NCBI RefSeq assembly: GCF_958979055.1 | Contig: NC_084894.1 | Location: forward strand, 25,389,616 to 25,453,615 | DNA length: 64,000 nt | Reading direction: 5' to 3' | Source: Alnus glutinosa | Taxonomy: Eukaryota > Streptophyta > Magnoliopsida > Fagales > Betulaceae | Part shown: positions 47,440-60,968 of the stretch, one piece after another | Numbering within the stretch: the stretch's first letter is position 1 | How the letters are laid out: every line of letters begins with the position of its first letter | Position numbers and translations under genes: made by a program | The notes under the pieces: generated by a model | What the model saw: only the letters and a program-made list of their open reading frames with translations | Database searches by the model: none | Told to the model about the DNA's origin: nothing

Positions 47440-48010
47440 AAAAAATTGCACATAACCCCTCCAAACTATCAACACATTGTCGATGCTCTCTCTCAAACTA
47501 TCAATTGTGTCAATGTCCCTACTCTAAACAACCAAACAGTGTTCCCTTAAATGACAAAAATATCATTTATAAAATTATTAAAATAAAATAAAAACTAAAA
47601 AAATTATTAAAGAAATATAAAATAACAAAAATTTATACAATAATAATAATAATAAGTTAAAAACTGGTTTTTTTTTCTTTTGTTTTTTTTTTAAAAAAAA
47701 AAACATAAAATTGTTTTTATTGTTTTTATAATTTTTAGTTATTTTTTCGTTTGTTTTTTTTTTAAAATCATTTTTTTTAATTTAATAAAAAAAACTGGTT
47801 TTTCTTTTTTCTTTTTCGTTTGTTTTTTTTTCTATTTTTTTTTAAAAAATTGTTTTTGTAATTTTCAGTTATTTTTTCATTTGTTTTTCGTTCTTGTTTT
47901 TTTTTTAAAAAAAAAATTTATCTTTTTTATTTAATTTTTTTTTAAAAAAATATTTTTTTTTGTTTTTTATTATTGTTTTTATTTGTAGTTTTAGTTTTTC
48001 TTTTGAATTT
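47440..48010. mobile_element. Truncated MITE related to the 40465 element
   Basis: It begins AAAAAATTGCACATAACCCC and continues CAATTGTGTCAATGTCC, then an AT-rich interior that matches the 40465-41195 element for long stretches (for example AAATTATTAAAATAAAATAA). The right terminus is missing; unrelated repeat sequence follows. Confidence 0.7.
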
Positions 48011-50824
48011 ATAATGACATTTTTTAATAAATTTATATTTATTTATTAAAATGGACAAGTGTCACCATCTTATTGGCAACACGTGGAGCTGGCGTGGCAT
48101 TTGTCAGAATTTGTTAAAAATTTTAACGAAATTTGACTACAGGAATCGATTTGTAATTATTGTTATCCACAAGGACCTTTCATGAACCTTTTCAGCTATA
48201 AAGAGTGAAAAATAATTATAACATACCACAGGGACTAATAGTGCAATTATTCAAAAATATATATAAGATATAAATGTATTATTTCTCAATCTAAATAGGA
48301 GGAAACTTTATACATATAGATAGTTATAAGAGATGTGCTATACATCATATTTTTGTCTTTTTTTTTTTAAAAAAAAATCATTAAATTTAAAACCGACAAT
48401 TCGAATGATAATTTTAAAAAATAAAATGATGAAAGAAGTAAATGAAAAAAAAAAAAAAAAAAAAAGAAAAAAGAAAAAAAGAAGAGTAATAATTTCTCTA
48501 GTTTTAATTGCTTTTCTGGGAGGTAAGGGCCTAAGGGGTGACCTTTAATGCAGCCAGATCTTTATTTCAAATGGGCCCACCACACCTTCGATGATATTTC
48601 CTGCTGGCAGTGCATTTTTGGAATAGCGTGGGTTGCCTTTTGAAGTTCGGTTTTTGACGTTTGAAGTTTGAACGCTTCCTCTCGCCTGTTGGGTTTGCTG
48701 ACAGCCTGACAACACGAGAGGGAACGAGATTATGTTGCCTTCACACTTCGAGGCACGGGGAATTCGTGTTTCAAATCCAATTAGCAACACGTCATACATT
48801 ACTATATATTTTATAAAAATATATAAATAAATAAAAAATCAGTCTCTTTCCCTGCATCTTTGTCGAACGTGAATTCAGTCTCTTTTGAGTCTTTTCCTGG
48901 GATGTGGACAGCTGCTGTAACGCTGTTTCACACAAAGCTTTTCTTTCTAGTTTACCTCATTTTGGTTTTCATCGTGTAAACAAGGAAGCCAATAAGCGGC
49001 TTATTATTTGGCTAAATTTACTCTTTCTCAATTGTTAGATAAGGTCTAGACAGAGGATTGCTTCTTTATTATCCAGAATATTGTACTTGCAAAGTAAATG
49101 GACGATTCATGATTAATGAAAGTTCTAATGTCCTCAAAAAAAAAAAAATTGGTCATTCCATTGCCATTTCTAACAGAATTTAATGTATTGTGACAGTTTA
49201 GACACGCAGCACTAATAATATATTCATATGTCAGGGCCGGCTTGATATATTTTAGAGCTTAAAGTAAGAATTTTAAACGAGGCCTCTAAGGAATTTTTTT
49301 TTTTTTTTTCCTATTCTATGTGAGAGTGAGTTTTTTAATATGGAAGAAAATGTATTGTAATTTTGTTGGTATTAATTGTTGTCATGTTGTGTTTTTAGGC
49401 ATCTAACTATTTATTTTTTATTGAAATTAAAGAAGAGATCATGCTTCTTTTATTTTTTTCAAAACTGTTCCGGTCTTCCAGATTATGATTGGGCCTTCTT
49501 TTTTTTTTAAAAAAAAAAAACTATATTTAGGGCCTTATTCAACTGGAAAAAAAAAAAAAAAAAAAAAACTGTTTCAGCTTATGATTATGTTTATTTATTT
49601 GCTTATTTATTATTTTTCAAACAAGCTTATTTTTTAGGCCTTATTCCACTTGAGGGCCTTAGGTGATTGCCCAACTGATAAACCAGCAGTGCCACATATG
49701 TATATTAATTCATGACAACATCATTTGTTGGACCAATCAAACAATGACACATGGCTCATATCGAACATGATACGTGACAATTGTATGTTTCATATGACAA
49801 TCTATCCTGTGTACAAATCTACCATAAATATACATATATGTTTTTTAAAAAATGAGTGTTGACGTATAGACGTATGTCATAAGCTGAATCATCCTAATTT
49901 TATGTCTATTTCTCTCGTTCTCATCTCTTTCTTAGATTATATGTTCTTATATGGTATTAGAGCTATAGCCTATAGGCTAACGCCAATATTTGATCCTATG
50001 CCAATTTTTTTTATTATTCACTCATCATTTTACATCTTCCACATTTTCTTATCTTGTGCCTAAGTTATTTTTCTTCCCACACCCACGTAAGTCTGTCTCT
50101 TTGTAAATATGACATGTCGTATTGCCATTTTTTTTCTTCCTCTAACCCTTTAATGTTCAAGATTAAACTTCAACGTCCGTGGTCTACAGTTGGGTTTGTG
50201 GAGCATATTAAGACAAGAGTTACAAGATGATAAATTAGATTTATTGTTGTTAATGTATAAGTATAAGAGGCTTGTAATATTTAAACTATTTTTTCTATAA
50301 ATAGAGTATTTTAGATAATCAAATGAATCAATCAAAGATGTAGCCAATAAAAAGTTTTGATTTATGGACGTAGGCTATAGGTCGAACCACTTTAATTTTT
50401 TATGTCTCTATTTATTGTTCTCGTATATTTCCTAAATTATATGTTCTTACATTAACATATTTGCATCATTTTATAAAACTAACGAGTTTAAACCCAAAAT
50501 AATGATAAATGTTTAGTTTCATTTTTTTAAATATTTTTGTACAAGAGATATATAAATTTACAATTAAATTTTGAAGACACACATGTAGGTCTCATAAATT
50601 TAATAAAGAATTTTAAAATAATAGATGTAAAATAATCATAATGACATCAAACACATCTCCAAAAATAATTGATTCATTTGTTTCACTAAATAAGAAAGAA
50701 AACGAGATATCATAAAAAGGAAAAAAAGAAAACAAAAAAACGATAGACTTTCATCCGAGATCCAAGTCCATCCGAGACCGATTCGGCCGACATCCGTTAG
50801 CCAATTGTTCACCAATCACCAGCG
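48011..50824. other. Spacer with repeat remnants
   Basis: No gene is supported. There are homopolymer tracts and an A-rich run at about 48448-48485. A higher-GC block at about 48540-48780 is of unknown nature. Sequence ending in poly(A) near 49137-49149 could be a retroposed fragment. Confidence 0.4.
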
Positions 50825-50967
50825 ATTGCGCGGAGGTACCGTACACCAGTGGGGCTCCCCAAATTCCTATATTAAGTCCAAACTACCGATCGAATAATGG
50901 GACTCACCAAATTTCTACATTGCGCGGAGGTACCGTGCACCCGTGGGACTCACCAAATTCCTATTAT
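50825..50967 (+). promoter_or_regulatory. Duplicated promoter block upstream of the neutral ceramidase gene
   Basis: ATTGCGCGGAGGTACCGT starts at 50825 and again at 50919. Each copy is followed by CACC(A/C)GTGGG and CCAAATTCCTAT with few changes, a 94-bp offset. It lies about 100-200 bp upstream of a CT-rich leader (CCCCTCTCTCTCTATC, about 51090). A donor-like CTAAG|GTAGTAAG near 51176 suggests a 5' UTR intron. That this is the promoter is inferred. Confidence 0.55.
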
Positions 50968-51692
50968 AAACCGGTAACGCAAAGCTACCGATCGAAGCCA
51001 CCGCTCGTGCATCGCTCCTCAGCTACCAGTTCGTTTTCTTTGCTTTGACTCCAGTGCAACCACAGTCTCAGTGTACTCTCCAGAGGCACGCCCCTCTCTC
51101 TCTATCTGAGAAATGTTGTCAGACACCCGATAATCAAATTAGCAGAAACTGCTTTGAAATGATCGTAGTATTCTAAGGTAGTAAGGTACAATCTCCACTG
51201 CAAATTCATGTTATTGATATTCTTGCTATTTCATTTATAGGGTTTTATCTTTACTAATAGCAGTATTTTTAGTTAGTCCCTAAGCTAATCATTGGTAAAG
51301 ATTTATGTCATGGTGCATAATTTGTTGTACCCTCAAGAAGCTTATAACTACGATCATGTGAGAGAGAATACCTGAAAATTTGCATTAAATTTCGTTTGTG
51401 ATAATATATGTCTAGCTATTAGAATTGATCAAGATTGGTTTAGTTATTTGTACTTGGATTAATGCTTCTTTGAGTTGAATTTGTTTGTTTTCATGATAAG
51501 CGGTATTTGGGTTCTTACTACACGTTCTTGTTCAGTTTGTTGTGAAATTGGTTAAATTTTAAGCAATCGAGGGTTTTAATAAGTGAATCAAACAAGAAAT
51601 TGGCTGTGCATTTACTGACACGGTATATGTTCTTGATGAAGGGAAATGAGAAGAACTGATTGAGCTCTGATTTATCTGTGTGCTTGAGTGCG

Positions 51693-54600
51693 ATGGAGTT
51701 GTCATCTCGTTTTAATCTCGGTGTTGCAACTATTTGGTTATGGACGGCTTTGATGCTTCTGCTACATAATAGTAGAGGAGTAGTCTCAGATTCCAATTAT
51801 TTGATTGGGCTTGGAAGCTCTGACATTACAGGACCTGCAGCTGATGCTAATATGATGGGATATGCTAATACAGAACAGATTGCATCTGGGATTCACTTCA
51901 GACTGCGAGCTCGCACTTTTATCGTTGCGGAGCCCAAAGGGAACCGGGTAGTATTTGTAAATCTTGATGCTTGCATGGGTTCGCAACTTGTAACAATTAA
52001 AGTGATTGAGAGGTTGAAGGCCAGGTACTTAATATACTGTCACAAGCTGTGAATTACTTTTGTGATCAGTGCATATCTCTTGATAGAATAAATGGTGAAT
52101 ATCTCTTGATAATAAATAATTTATATGTCATGTAAAGTCCACCATGTGAGGTAAGAGCAACACATATTGTGATGCCTAAGCTCTTTTATTCTCAGAGATA
52201 TTTCAAAAAAAAAAAAAGGCGCAATGTTGTTTACAACACGTGATTTGTAGCAGGTGTTGTCAAAATGGATGAACTTCAGTTACTCATTTTTAATGCCAAA
52301 ATGAGTTGATTGGACGTTTCAACTTCTCTAACCATCTAACTGAAATCACTTTATCTTGTTATTTGGCAGGTATGGAGACCTATATACAGAAAATAATGTA
52401 GCTATTAGTGGAATTCACACTCACGCTGGCCCTGGGGGCTATCTCCAGTATGTTGTGTATCTTGTAACATCTCTTGGATTTGTACGCCAGTCATTTGATA
52501 TCCTTGTTGACGGGATTGAGAAAAGCATTATACAAGCTCACGAAAATCTCCGGCCAGGATCAATTTTTGTAAGCAAGGGTAAGGGAAAGAGCTCTTATAC
52601 TCACAACATCCTTTGGGTGTTAACATGTGCTAACAGTTCTTTTTCATTTTCCTTCGTTCTCATTCTGCCTTCCTCTTTCAACATTTTTTTACTGTGTTTG
52701 CATTCTAATTTCTTAAGATCAGAAAAAATGTGTATATTAATGATCATGTATGTGGATCAAAATGATGAAAGACAAAGGCTTGTTGGTTTAGGTTTTTGCA
52801 TTTATAGTTTTTGTGTATTTGGTCAGTGACCTTGTTCGTCTTCTAATGTATTTATGTAACAAAAAAAGAAAAAGAAAAGCTGGAATCCTTACAATAGAAC
52901 TGTAATGTGTGTACCATGTGCTCTATATTTCAATTGTAAGTTGATTCTTGTAACTTAATTTCATGACAACAATATACTATTGGATTACTCGCGCTCTCAA
53001 GATCCCTTTCAAGCTTCTATTCGGTGTTAACTCTTTAGTAATGTTTGTCTGATTTGATACCATTTAACTATAAGCTTTAAGGGTTACCCACATGTATTAG
53101 GATAACCCAGTGGCCCACTTTATGTGCTTGCTTCTCCTAAGAGAGCTTTATATATAGTGCTGCTTTCATCCTGCTATGAACTATGTTGCACCACTGATTG
53201 TATGGTGTTTTGCAAAATTTTACTAGATCTTTTATTTTTCAATTACAGTACATTCTGATGTAGGTTTTGGTTTCAACTTGCAGGACAGCTTTTAGATGCT
53301 GGTGTCAACCGCAGTCCTAGTGCTTATCTTAATAATCCCGCAGCAGAGCGTAGTAAATATAAGTATGACGTTGATAAGGAAATGACCCTTTTGAAGTTTG
53401 AAGATGATGAGTGGGGTCCAGTTGGTAGCTTTAATTGGTTTGCAACTCACGGAACTTCTATGAGTCGTACAAATTCATTGATAAGTGGGGATAACAAAGG
53501 CGCTGCTGCAAGATTTATGGAAGACTGGTTTGAGCAGAACGGTATTGGAAGCTCCTATTCCGATAAATTTGGAGCTGATGGAATCCCACGGAGAGGCACA
53601 AACATAATTCCTGACCTTCATGATAACCGTAAGTTACTACCTCTTGCTTTTGATTCTAATACATTTGGTTAGGCTATCAACGCTTTATAGTATTCAAATC
53701 AGGTCTAAAAGGAATATACTATTAATATGTTACTTCTGTATGGCTACGTTTGGTTCGTAACATTGTTCAATATTCGAACCGGGTTTTTATTCAAAAACCC
53801 ATACCCGGATCCAAGTTGAATAAAACCCATGGGTCACTTGAATAAAGTTTGAATAGTTTGAATAAACCCATCATATATTTTTTTATTATTATTCTTTACC
53901 ATACCAATCATTATACGCAATTTTTCATACAATTCAATCATTTCCAATCATTTTATACTATTATAAAACACTTTTTTAAAACCCATCATATATTTTTTAT
54001 TATTATTTTTTACCATACCAATCATTATACACAACTTTTCATACAATCCAATCATTTCCAATTATTTTATACTATTATAAAACACTTTTTTCCAATCTTT
54101 CAAATTCAACACCCAAACACATATTCAAAAGAATCTAAAATTATATTCAACATCCAAACATATTTTCATTACCTTGAAATCCGTGATCAGATTCAGAATA
54201 TTATTCATATTCGAAATATTCGATACCCAAACGCACCATACAGTTTCCAGTCTCAATAAAAAAAGTCTCCAATCTGTACCATGTTGATCAAACATTTCAA
54301 CATGCTGGTTCTTTTTGTTTGATAAATCAGTAATCTGCCCCTGCTGACGGGGCAAGACTGTTCAGGGTATGGAGTCTGTGTTGCAGACGAACTAGATTTA
54401 CCTGGATATATTGTGTAAAATAGTATACAAAAGTTCTATTAGGTTAAGAATCGAAACAAATATGATAAAAAAAATAGGGAAAACTTCACTTAACTCTCTT
54501 GAACTTCCATCACTTTTGCAATTACCTCCCAAAGTTCATAAACTCTCAATTTAGTGTATTGAACTTTTAATTTTTTGTAATCTCACTCCTTCCGTTAGGG

Positions 54601-57600
54601 TTTGGGGTTAAATCAAACTGTCAAAGGGTAAAATGAGCCTAATACCCCTGTAAAATTTATAAAATCACAAAAATACCCTGAAATTACAATTTTATTTAAA
54701 AAAAAGTAGTATTTTAAGAATTTCAACAGCCCCCTCCGTTAGGATTTTACTGAACATCCTAACGGAGATGTGAGAGTGAATTTTTTTACAATTTTGATAC
54801 AGTAAATTGAGAATTTTTGAACTTGGAGTGGTAATTACAAAAGTGATGAACGTTCAGTGGGGGTTAAGTGAAGTTTCTCATAAAAAATATATAGGCCACA
54901 AACTTACATTACTATTCAGTTATTCATTTGGTTGAATTTTTATTTGTTGCGCTTAAATTGTCAACTTTACTGGCAACCTATGGTTTGGAAAAATGCATTG
55001 GCTCGATTCCTGAATCTATGCCTGTAATTAATATCACTTGCACATGGTGGTAAGAGATGTTACTCAATTAGACACATGCTTCTCTTCGTTTAGATTGTCT
55101 CTTATGAGACGTAGGCAACTTGGAGTGGTAATTACAAAAGTGATGAACGTTCAGTGGGGGTTAAGTGAAGTTTCTCCTAAAAAAAATAAGGCACAAACTG
55201 ACATTACTATTCAGTTATTCATTTGGTTGATTTTTATTTGTTGCGCTTAAATTGTCAACTTTACTGGCAACCTATGGTTTGGAAAAATGCATTGGCTCGA
55301 TTCCTGAATCTATGCCTGTAATTGATATCACTTGCACATGGTGATAAGAGATGTTACTCAATTAGACACATGCTTCTCTTCGTTTAGATTGTCTCTTATG
55401 AGACGTAGGCAACTTTGTTTATTAGAAAAGAGGACTCATCCTAGTAGGTGCTCTACAGCATTATTTAATAGGTTCGAAGACTACTTGGTGCATATACATG
55501 TTAAAAGTTGGGTCTCTTTGCATCCTATCTTTTGTAGCTTTGGCCAGGATTGTCTGCTTATAAGATATTGATACTTCGTTAAATGTGATTTATGCTAGGA
55601 TTATTTATATCCTATGAATGCTAGGAAAAATAATGTGGAAATCAAGCAAAGATTATTTTTCACTATGAATGCTAGGAAAAATAAAATAAATTTGTTAGTA
55701 ATTATAATACTGGAGTATGCCAACTTGGATATGATATAAATATTTTACAGACAAAACTTGTCAACTCTGCACATGTATGGCTGGGATTTTGAAGGATCCA
55801 AGTATTGCCATCTACGGCACAACTATGTTCCAAGTGTTGCAATCTAGGGCACAGCTACGTTTTTTATTAGAAAGTGAAGGGTAAATTCAATTCCATCAGT
55901 TTTTTTTTTGAAAAAAACATTTCTGATGCAGACCATGAGTTGCTGGAGCTCGCTGCATTCTTCCAGTCTCCTCCTGGCAGACCAGCAGCCAGCATTCCGA
56001 GTGTTGGTAGACGTGTCAGGAGTGCTCTCAGGCAGGATAACAAGCCTGCATTTGTATCCGCTTTTTGTCAATCGAACTGTGGTGATGTTAGCCCAAATGT
56101 TCTTGGCGCATTCTGCATAGACACTGGGCTACCTTGTGACTTCAATCACAGTACATGTGGTGGGAAGAATGAGTTGTGCTACGGCCGAGGACCGGGGTAC
56201 TTATCCCTCTTACCACTAAGATATTTCCATTTTATTTTTTGTTTTCTTTTTGTAGCATAACATATGTGTACTGGATGATTGTGTGAATAATAAATTGCAT
56301 TCCATACTTGACATGGCAGTTACCCTGATGAATTTGAAAGTACACGTATTATTGGAGAGAGGCAATTCAGAAAAGCTGTAGAGCTTTTTAACAAAGCATC
56401 TGAACAGTTAGAGGGGAAGGTTGACTATCGTCACACATACATAGACTTCTCACAACTTGGCGTGACACTTCCTAAACAGGGAGGAGGTTCTGAGGTGGTA
56501 AAAACATGCCCTGCTGCAATGGGATTTGGATTTGCTGCTGGAACAACTGATGGACCTGGAGCTTTTGATTTTACACAAGGAGATGACAAGGTATTGGCAA
56601 TAGCAATTCTTTACAGGCTAGGCATTGTAAAAATGCTCTTCTACTGTTCAGGTATTGTTTCCATGGTCACTGTTCAGTCTGATGATATGTCAGGGAAATC
56701 CTTTCTGGAAGTTGGTGCGCAATGTACTTAAAACACCAGACAAGGAACAAGTTGATTGTCAAAAACCAAAGCCCATCTTGCTTGATACTGGTGAAATGAA
56801 GCAACCATATGATTGGGCTGTAAGTTGCTGACTTGTTTTGCGCATAATTTCTATGAGTACGCATATTTTATGTGAGTAGATTGTAATGATTTAATGCCTA
56901 AACAATGTTGACTTATTTTGTTTTCGAAATCAAATTTTCTTGATCAGCATAAGACAGTGTAGTGCTGCATTAGTTCTTGTAGTATCATGTTGGTAATCAG
57001 TACCTGGATGCATTTATGAAATTTAGATCTGAAATCGTTTATCGTATGTGCTTATTAGTCTGTTCCTAGAAGTGACAATTACATTTGTTTCCTTCTATAC
57101 AGATTAATCTCGTCTGTATAAGATATAATAAGTTACAGGTGAAAGGGTCCAGACTGAGTATTGAACCAGAGTCTTCCTGAGGTCAAACTAAGGAAACTTG
57201 GTAGAGCAAACTGTGAAGTCTCAGATTATTATAGAATGTAATTGGTAATGAGTTTTCGATAAATGTCATGAGTGTCTCTAGCTTTTTTTATTCACATAGT
57301 TTGTGCCTAGAACTGACTGATTGGTAGAATTCATTTGAGTTCAGAGATGGGCAATAGTGGTTTCTTTTTGACCTATGTGAGATTGTTGAGGTTGGGAACA
57401 TAGTTGTTAGAAATCCTAATGCCCTGAATTCCTGGCCATAAGGTTTACTAAATGCTTTTTCCTAAACTGCGGTAGTCCTGCCTGAAAAGCAATGCAATGG
57501 CATCACACTGGAGTTCATTAAGAAATACGTGATTGGAAGATTGCAAACATTTGATATATGAAATTGTCTTCAGGACATTTACTGTCTTGTCTCTGTGAAA

Positions 57601-59324
57601 GAGTGATTAATGTTGACCTAATTTTTTTTTAAGATTCCTCCTTGATTTATATATACTAGTAACCAGAAAATATCTTGCTATAGATGTCTTCTGAGCCCAC
57701 TACTCAGTCCTTTAATTTTTTTCCTCTAAAAAATTGATAGTTTTGCTTACTAAATTTTTTGTTTGTCCATGGTATTTGCAGCCTTCAATACTTCCAATCC
57801 AGATCCTCAGAATAGGACAGTTGGTCATTCTCAGTGTTCCTGGAGGTAGTAGATTGCCTTGTTTATTTTTCCATTCTTTTATTGCAAGGTTAATTATACC
57901 AGCATTAAGAGATTCATGTTTCATTTTCTTAGCCAATTCTTAAACTTGATTAGAATGAGAAACTGATAATTATGCATTCACTTCCCATAAAGAAAATTAT
58001 GAAGCACCAGATTTATGTTTTCCTTGGCAATTAATTCTTACGGTTGCTTCTAGACACTACACATTTTTTCTTCTTTATTTTAGTCGACATGTTTCTTTCT
58101 TCGCTCATGATTTGGTTGTTTTGGTTCGTATAGAATTTACAACTATGGCTGGGAGGCGTCTCCGCGATGCTGTGAAGACGGTGCTCACTAGTGGAGGTCA
58201 TGGAGACTTCAATAACAATATTAACGTTGTTATAGCAGGGTTGACTAATACCTATTCACAGTATGTGACTACCTTTGAAGAGTACGAGGCACAGAGATAT
58301 GAGGTCAGTTCTTGGTTCCATGGAACCAACATGCATTTGGTTTTTATATTTAAAAATAAATTAATATTAACTACATATATAACACAACTTACTTTACATG
58401 TTCGAGAAATTTTGTTGTTTATGAACCATGATGGATTACATATGCTGTTTATTTATTTATTTTCTTGTTTGGTAAAGTTTGAACCTAAGTCTTTTCCTAA
58501 CCTCCCACCCCATCCCTTTTAGAGCCAAGGCCCAAGGGCGTTAGGATGTGTAGTTAGGGGTTGTAATCCTTGAAATTGCTATAGTTTGAGTCTTATGTAC
58601 TTTTTTGGTCACATCTTTTTAGGTCAAAACACAGGTTCTCAGACACAACTAAAACAAATAATTAAATTGCAGTCAAAACAGTGATCATACCCTTCCGTTT
58701 TTTACTCTTTAAATGTGGCAATTTTTTCCTTTATTTCTTTTTCTATTTTCTTACTATTGATGTTTTGCCTCTCAGGGAGCCTCCACCCTATACGGTCCAC
58801 ATACACTGAGTGCCTACATTCAGGAGTTCAAGAAGCTTGCGAGTGCTATCATCACTGGCCAACCTGTTGAACCTGGGCCACAACCCCCAGATCTCTTGGA
58901 GAAGCAAATAAGCTTACTCACCCCAGTTGTGATGGATGCAACCCCTCGTGGCGTAAATTTCGGGGATGTCAGCTCTGATGTTCCTAAAAATTCAACCTTT
59001 AAGAGAGGCAACTTGGTGACAGTTACCTTCTGGTCGGCTTGCCCCCGAAATGACCTCAAGACTGAAGGTACATTTGCCCTTGTGGAGATCCTCCGTGGGA
59101 AGGATGCATGGGTTCCTGCTTACGATGATGATGATTTCTGCCTGCGTTATAAGTGGTCAAGACCATCCAAACTCAGTGCCCGGAGTCAGGCAACAATAGA
59201 ATGGAGAATCCCAGAATCCGCACTAGCCGGTGTGTACAGGATAAGTCATTTTGGTGCTTCAAAGAGTATTTTGGGATCAGTTCGCCATTTCACAGGTTCA
59301 TCCAGCGCGTTCGTGGTTGCTTGA
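51693..59324 (+). CDS. Neutral ceramidase
   Basis: The nine coding exons are 51693-52024, 52370-52578, 53284-53628, 55932-56196, 56320-56590, 56694-56819, 57782-57845, 58134-58303 and 58776-59324, giving 776 aa, the family length. All splices are GT-AG and in frame. The enzyme hydrolyses the amide bond of ceramide to sphingosine and fatty acid. Residues 1-31 form a hydrophobic signal peptide, consistent with secretory-route targeting. The conserved GIHTHAGPGGYLQY (about 125-138) supplies zinc-binding histidines, and CGDVSPN carries the catalytic serine, about S349. The C-terminal domain includes PILLDTGEMKQPYDWAPSIL and MAGRRLRDAVK and ends SSSAFVVA. The start is the first ATG before the signal peptide. 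Intron 3 (2.3 kb) holds a MITE and a tandem duplication. No lesion is seen. Confidence 0.96.
54477..54879. mobile_element. Mutator-like MITE, 403 bp, in ceramidase intron 3
   Basis: The TIRs are GGGAAAACTTCACTTAAC on the left and GAGAAACTTCACTTAACCCC from the reverse-complemented right. Similarity extends through CATCACTTTTG(C/T)AATTACC. The flanks are A-rich (about AAAAAAATA against ATAAAAAAT), so the TSD is likely but not exact. Confidence 0.75.
54821..55413. repeat. Tandem duplication, 297-bp unit, ceramidase intron 3
   Basis: Copy 1 is 54821-55117 and copy 2 is 55118 to about 55413, nearly identical (for example TTACTGGCAACCTATGGTTT in both). The unit begins inside the right arm of the MITE at 54477-54879. 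Confidence 0.92.
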
Positions 59325-60968
59325 GAATCTCTTTTCTACTTATATACGTAAGGCAGTGTGTAAAGCTATTTAGCATGAGAACGTCTATATTGTTTGTATA
59401 TATATATATATATATGTGCGGCTACGGCTGGAGCTAAATCTTTTTGGCCTGGAAATCTTGAACGGGTTAACCAAAGTTGTAAACGGAAAACCAGCCGGGG
59501 CCAATAAAAGGCAATATTGGGATATTGGGATTCTGTGATGGGCGGGTCCGGGCTGTCCAGCAAATCCAACCTCTGTTTTGTATTTTAGGAATTGTAACAT
59601 GTGAACTTCACCCGTGTGTGTTTGTGATGAAAACTGCAGTAAGGCTTCTTAATGCAATTCTGACATGTCGTTAGTTTGATTTATCCATCTTCCATGTATC
59701 TAGGCCATATGAGTGGATTGAGATCCCAGCCATTCTAAAGATCTAGGCAATTTATTGATTGAGGAACGTAAACTTCCAAAAAAAGAATAAAGAAAAAACC
59801 CCAAATGTAATTAAAGGGATGGCGGGACAATTCTTGAGGTGGTTGGCAACCGTAGTTATTTAAAGAAAGCCTTATATAAATGTGTTATTATTTTAATAAA
59901 ATTACTCAATTTGGAGCTTCTTTAATACCATGTGGTGTTATTTGGTTTTGAAACAATTTGTAACGACTTTGGCAAAATGTTAGTTGTATATGTGCTATCA
60001 CTCTAAAATGACTAATCAATTTGAAGACTATAGGATCACTTATAAAAGCTCAATTTTGTCTAATAAGAAACTAATGTACAACTTAATACTCAAATTGTCT
60101 TTATAAACTAGTAGTGTACATGGATTACTCATATTTTTAATATATGATTGGAATGTTACAACTACCCCTTTAAGAGTGGCTGACCATCGTTTTACCCTTT
60201 AAGTGGTGATTAGCCATCTCAAGATGACGGTCGGGATGGTAAAACAACCATAATCACCATCATGGGGTGAGGTGACATGCCATTATAATATATATAAATT
60301 GATTATAATAAAAAAAAATTATAATTAAATTATAATACAAAATACTTACAAATAGTGAAATTTATAAGCTAATTTTAAATAAATGGTATGAATCTTTAAA
60401 ATCCCAGATGACTTGGGTTTAGAAGTAGATTAGAAGTAGATTGTTAATATACTAATATTGTATTCCAGCTCGGTTCTCGATTTGGAGATCTAAATGATGG
60501 GGGAATTCGAATTTCGAAGGAGTTAAACTCAGCTCGAAAAAAAAACTAGAAAAAGCAATCGAAGCGAGACCATAAAGAAAAAGAACAATTAAAAAACATA
60601 TTGAAATGACGTCGTTTATATGATTGCACATTTGCGCTCCCGTCAGTTTATTGCATTGCCATTGCCCCAGCACGCGGACCGCACGGAGGCATAGGACCTC
60701 ACAGTACAGTAATCGGTAATAAAGTAATAAACCCCCGCGACCTGCGAATGCTCTGAGCTTTGCAGCGCAAAGAAGTTGTTGAAGAAACTGTCTGAATATT
60801 AGGGCTCAACTCTCTTCGAACTCAGAAATATTTGAGGTTTTCAGTACAAGAGCGATTCGCTCTAAATCTCTGCAATTCTATCATTCCGAGAAATCTAGAA
60901 TTCGTTGCATTCATTGTAATTCTCGAAGAAGACAAAGCGGAGCGAAAGAGAGAAAGAACAAGTAAGAA
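59325..60968. other. Spacer between ceramidase and enolase genes
   Basis: The first 300 or so bases are the probable 3' UTR of the ceramidase gene, with an (AT)n run at about 59396-59415. The last 250 bases are the probable promoter and 5' UTR of the enolase gene. No other gene is seen. Confidence 0.5.

Noticed and set aside
49240-49695. Transposon starting CAGGGCCGGCTTGA
   Set aside because: The start resembles a hAT or LTR end, but no matching second end or TSD was found.
53849-54259. 136-codon frame in ceramidase intron 3
   Set aside because: Built from repeated ATTATTATTTTTTACCATACC-like AT-rich units; no protein character and it lies in an intron.
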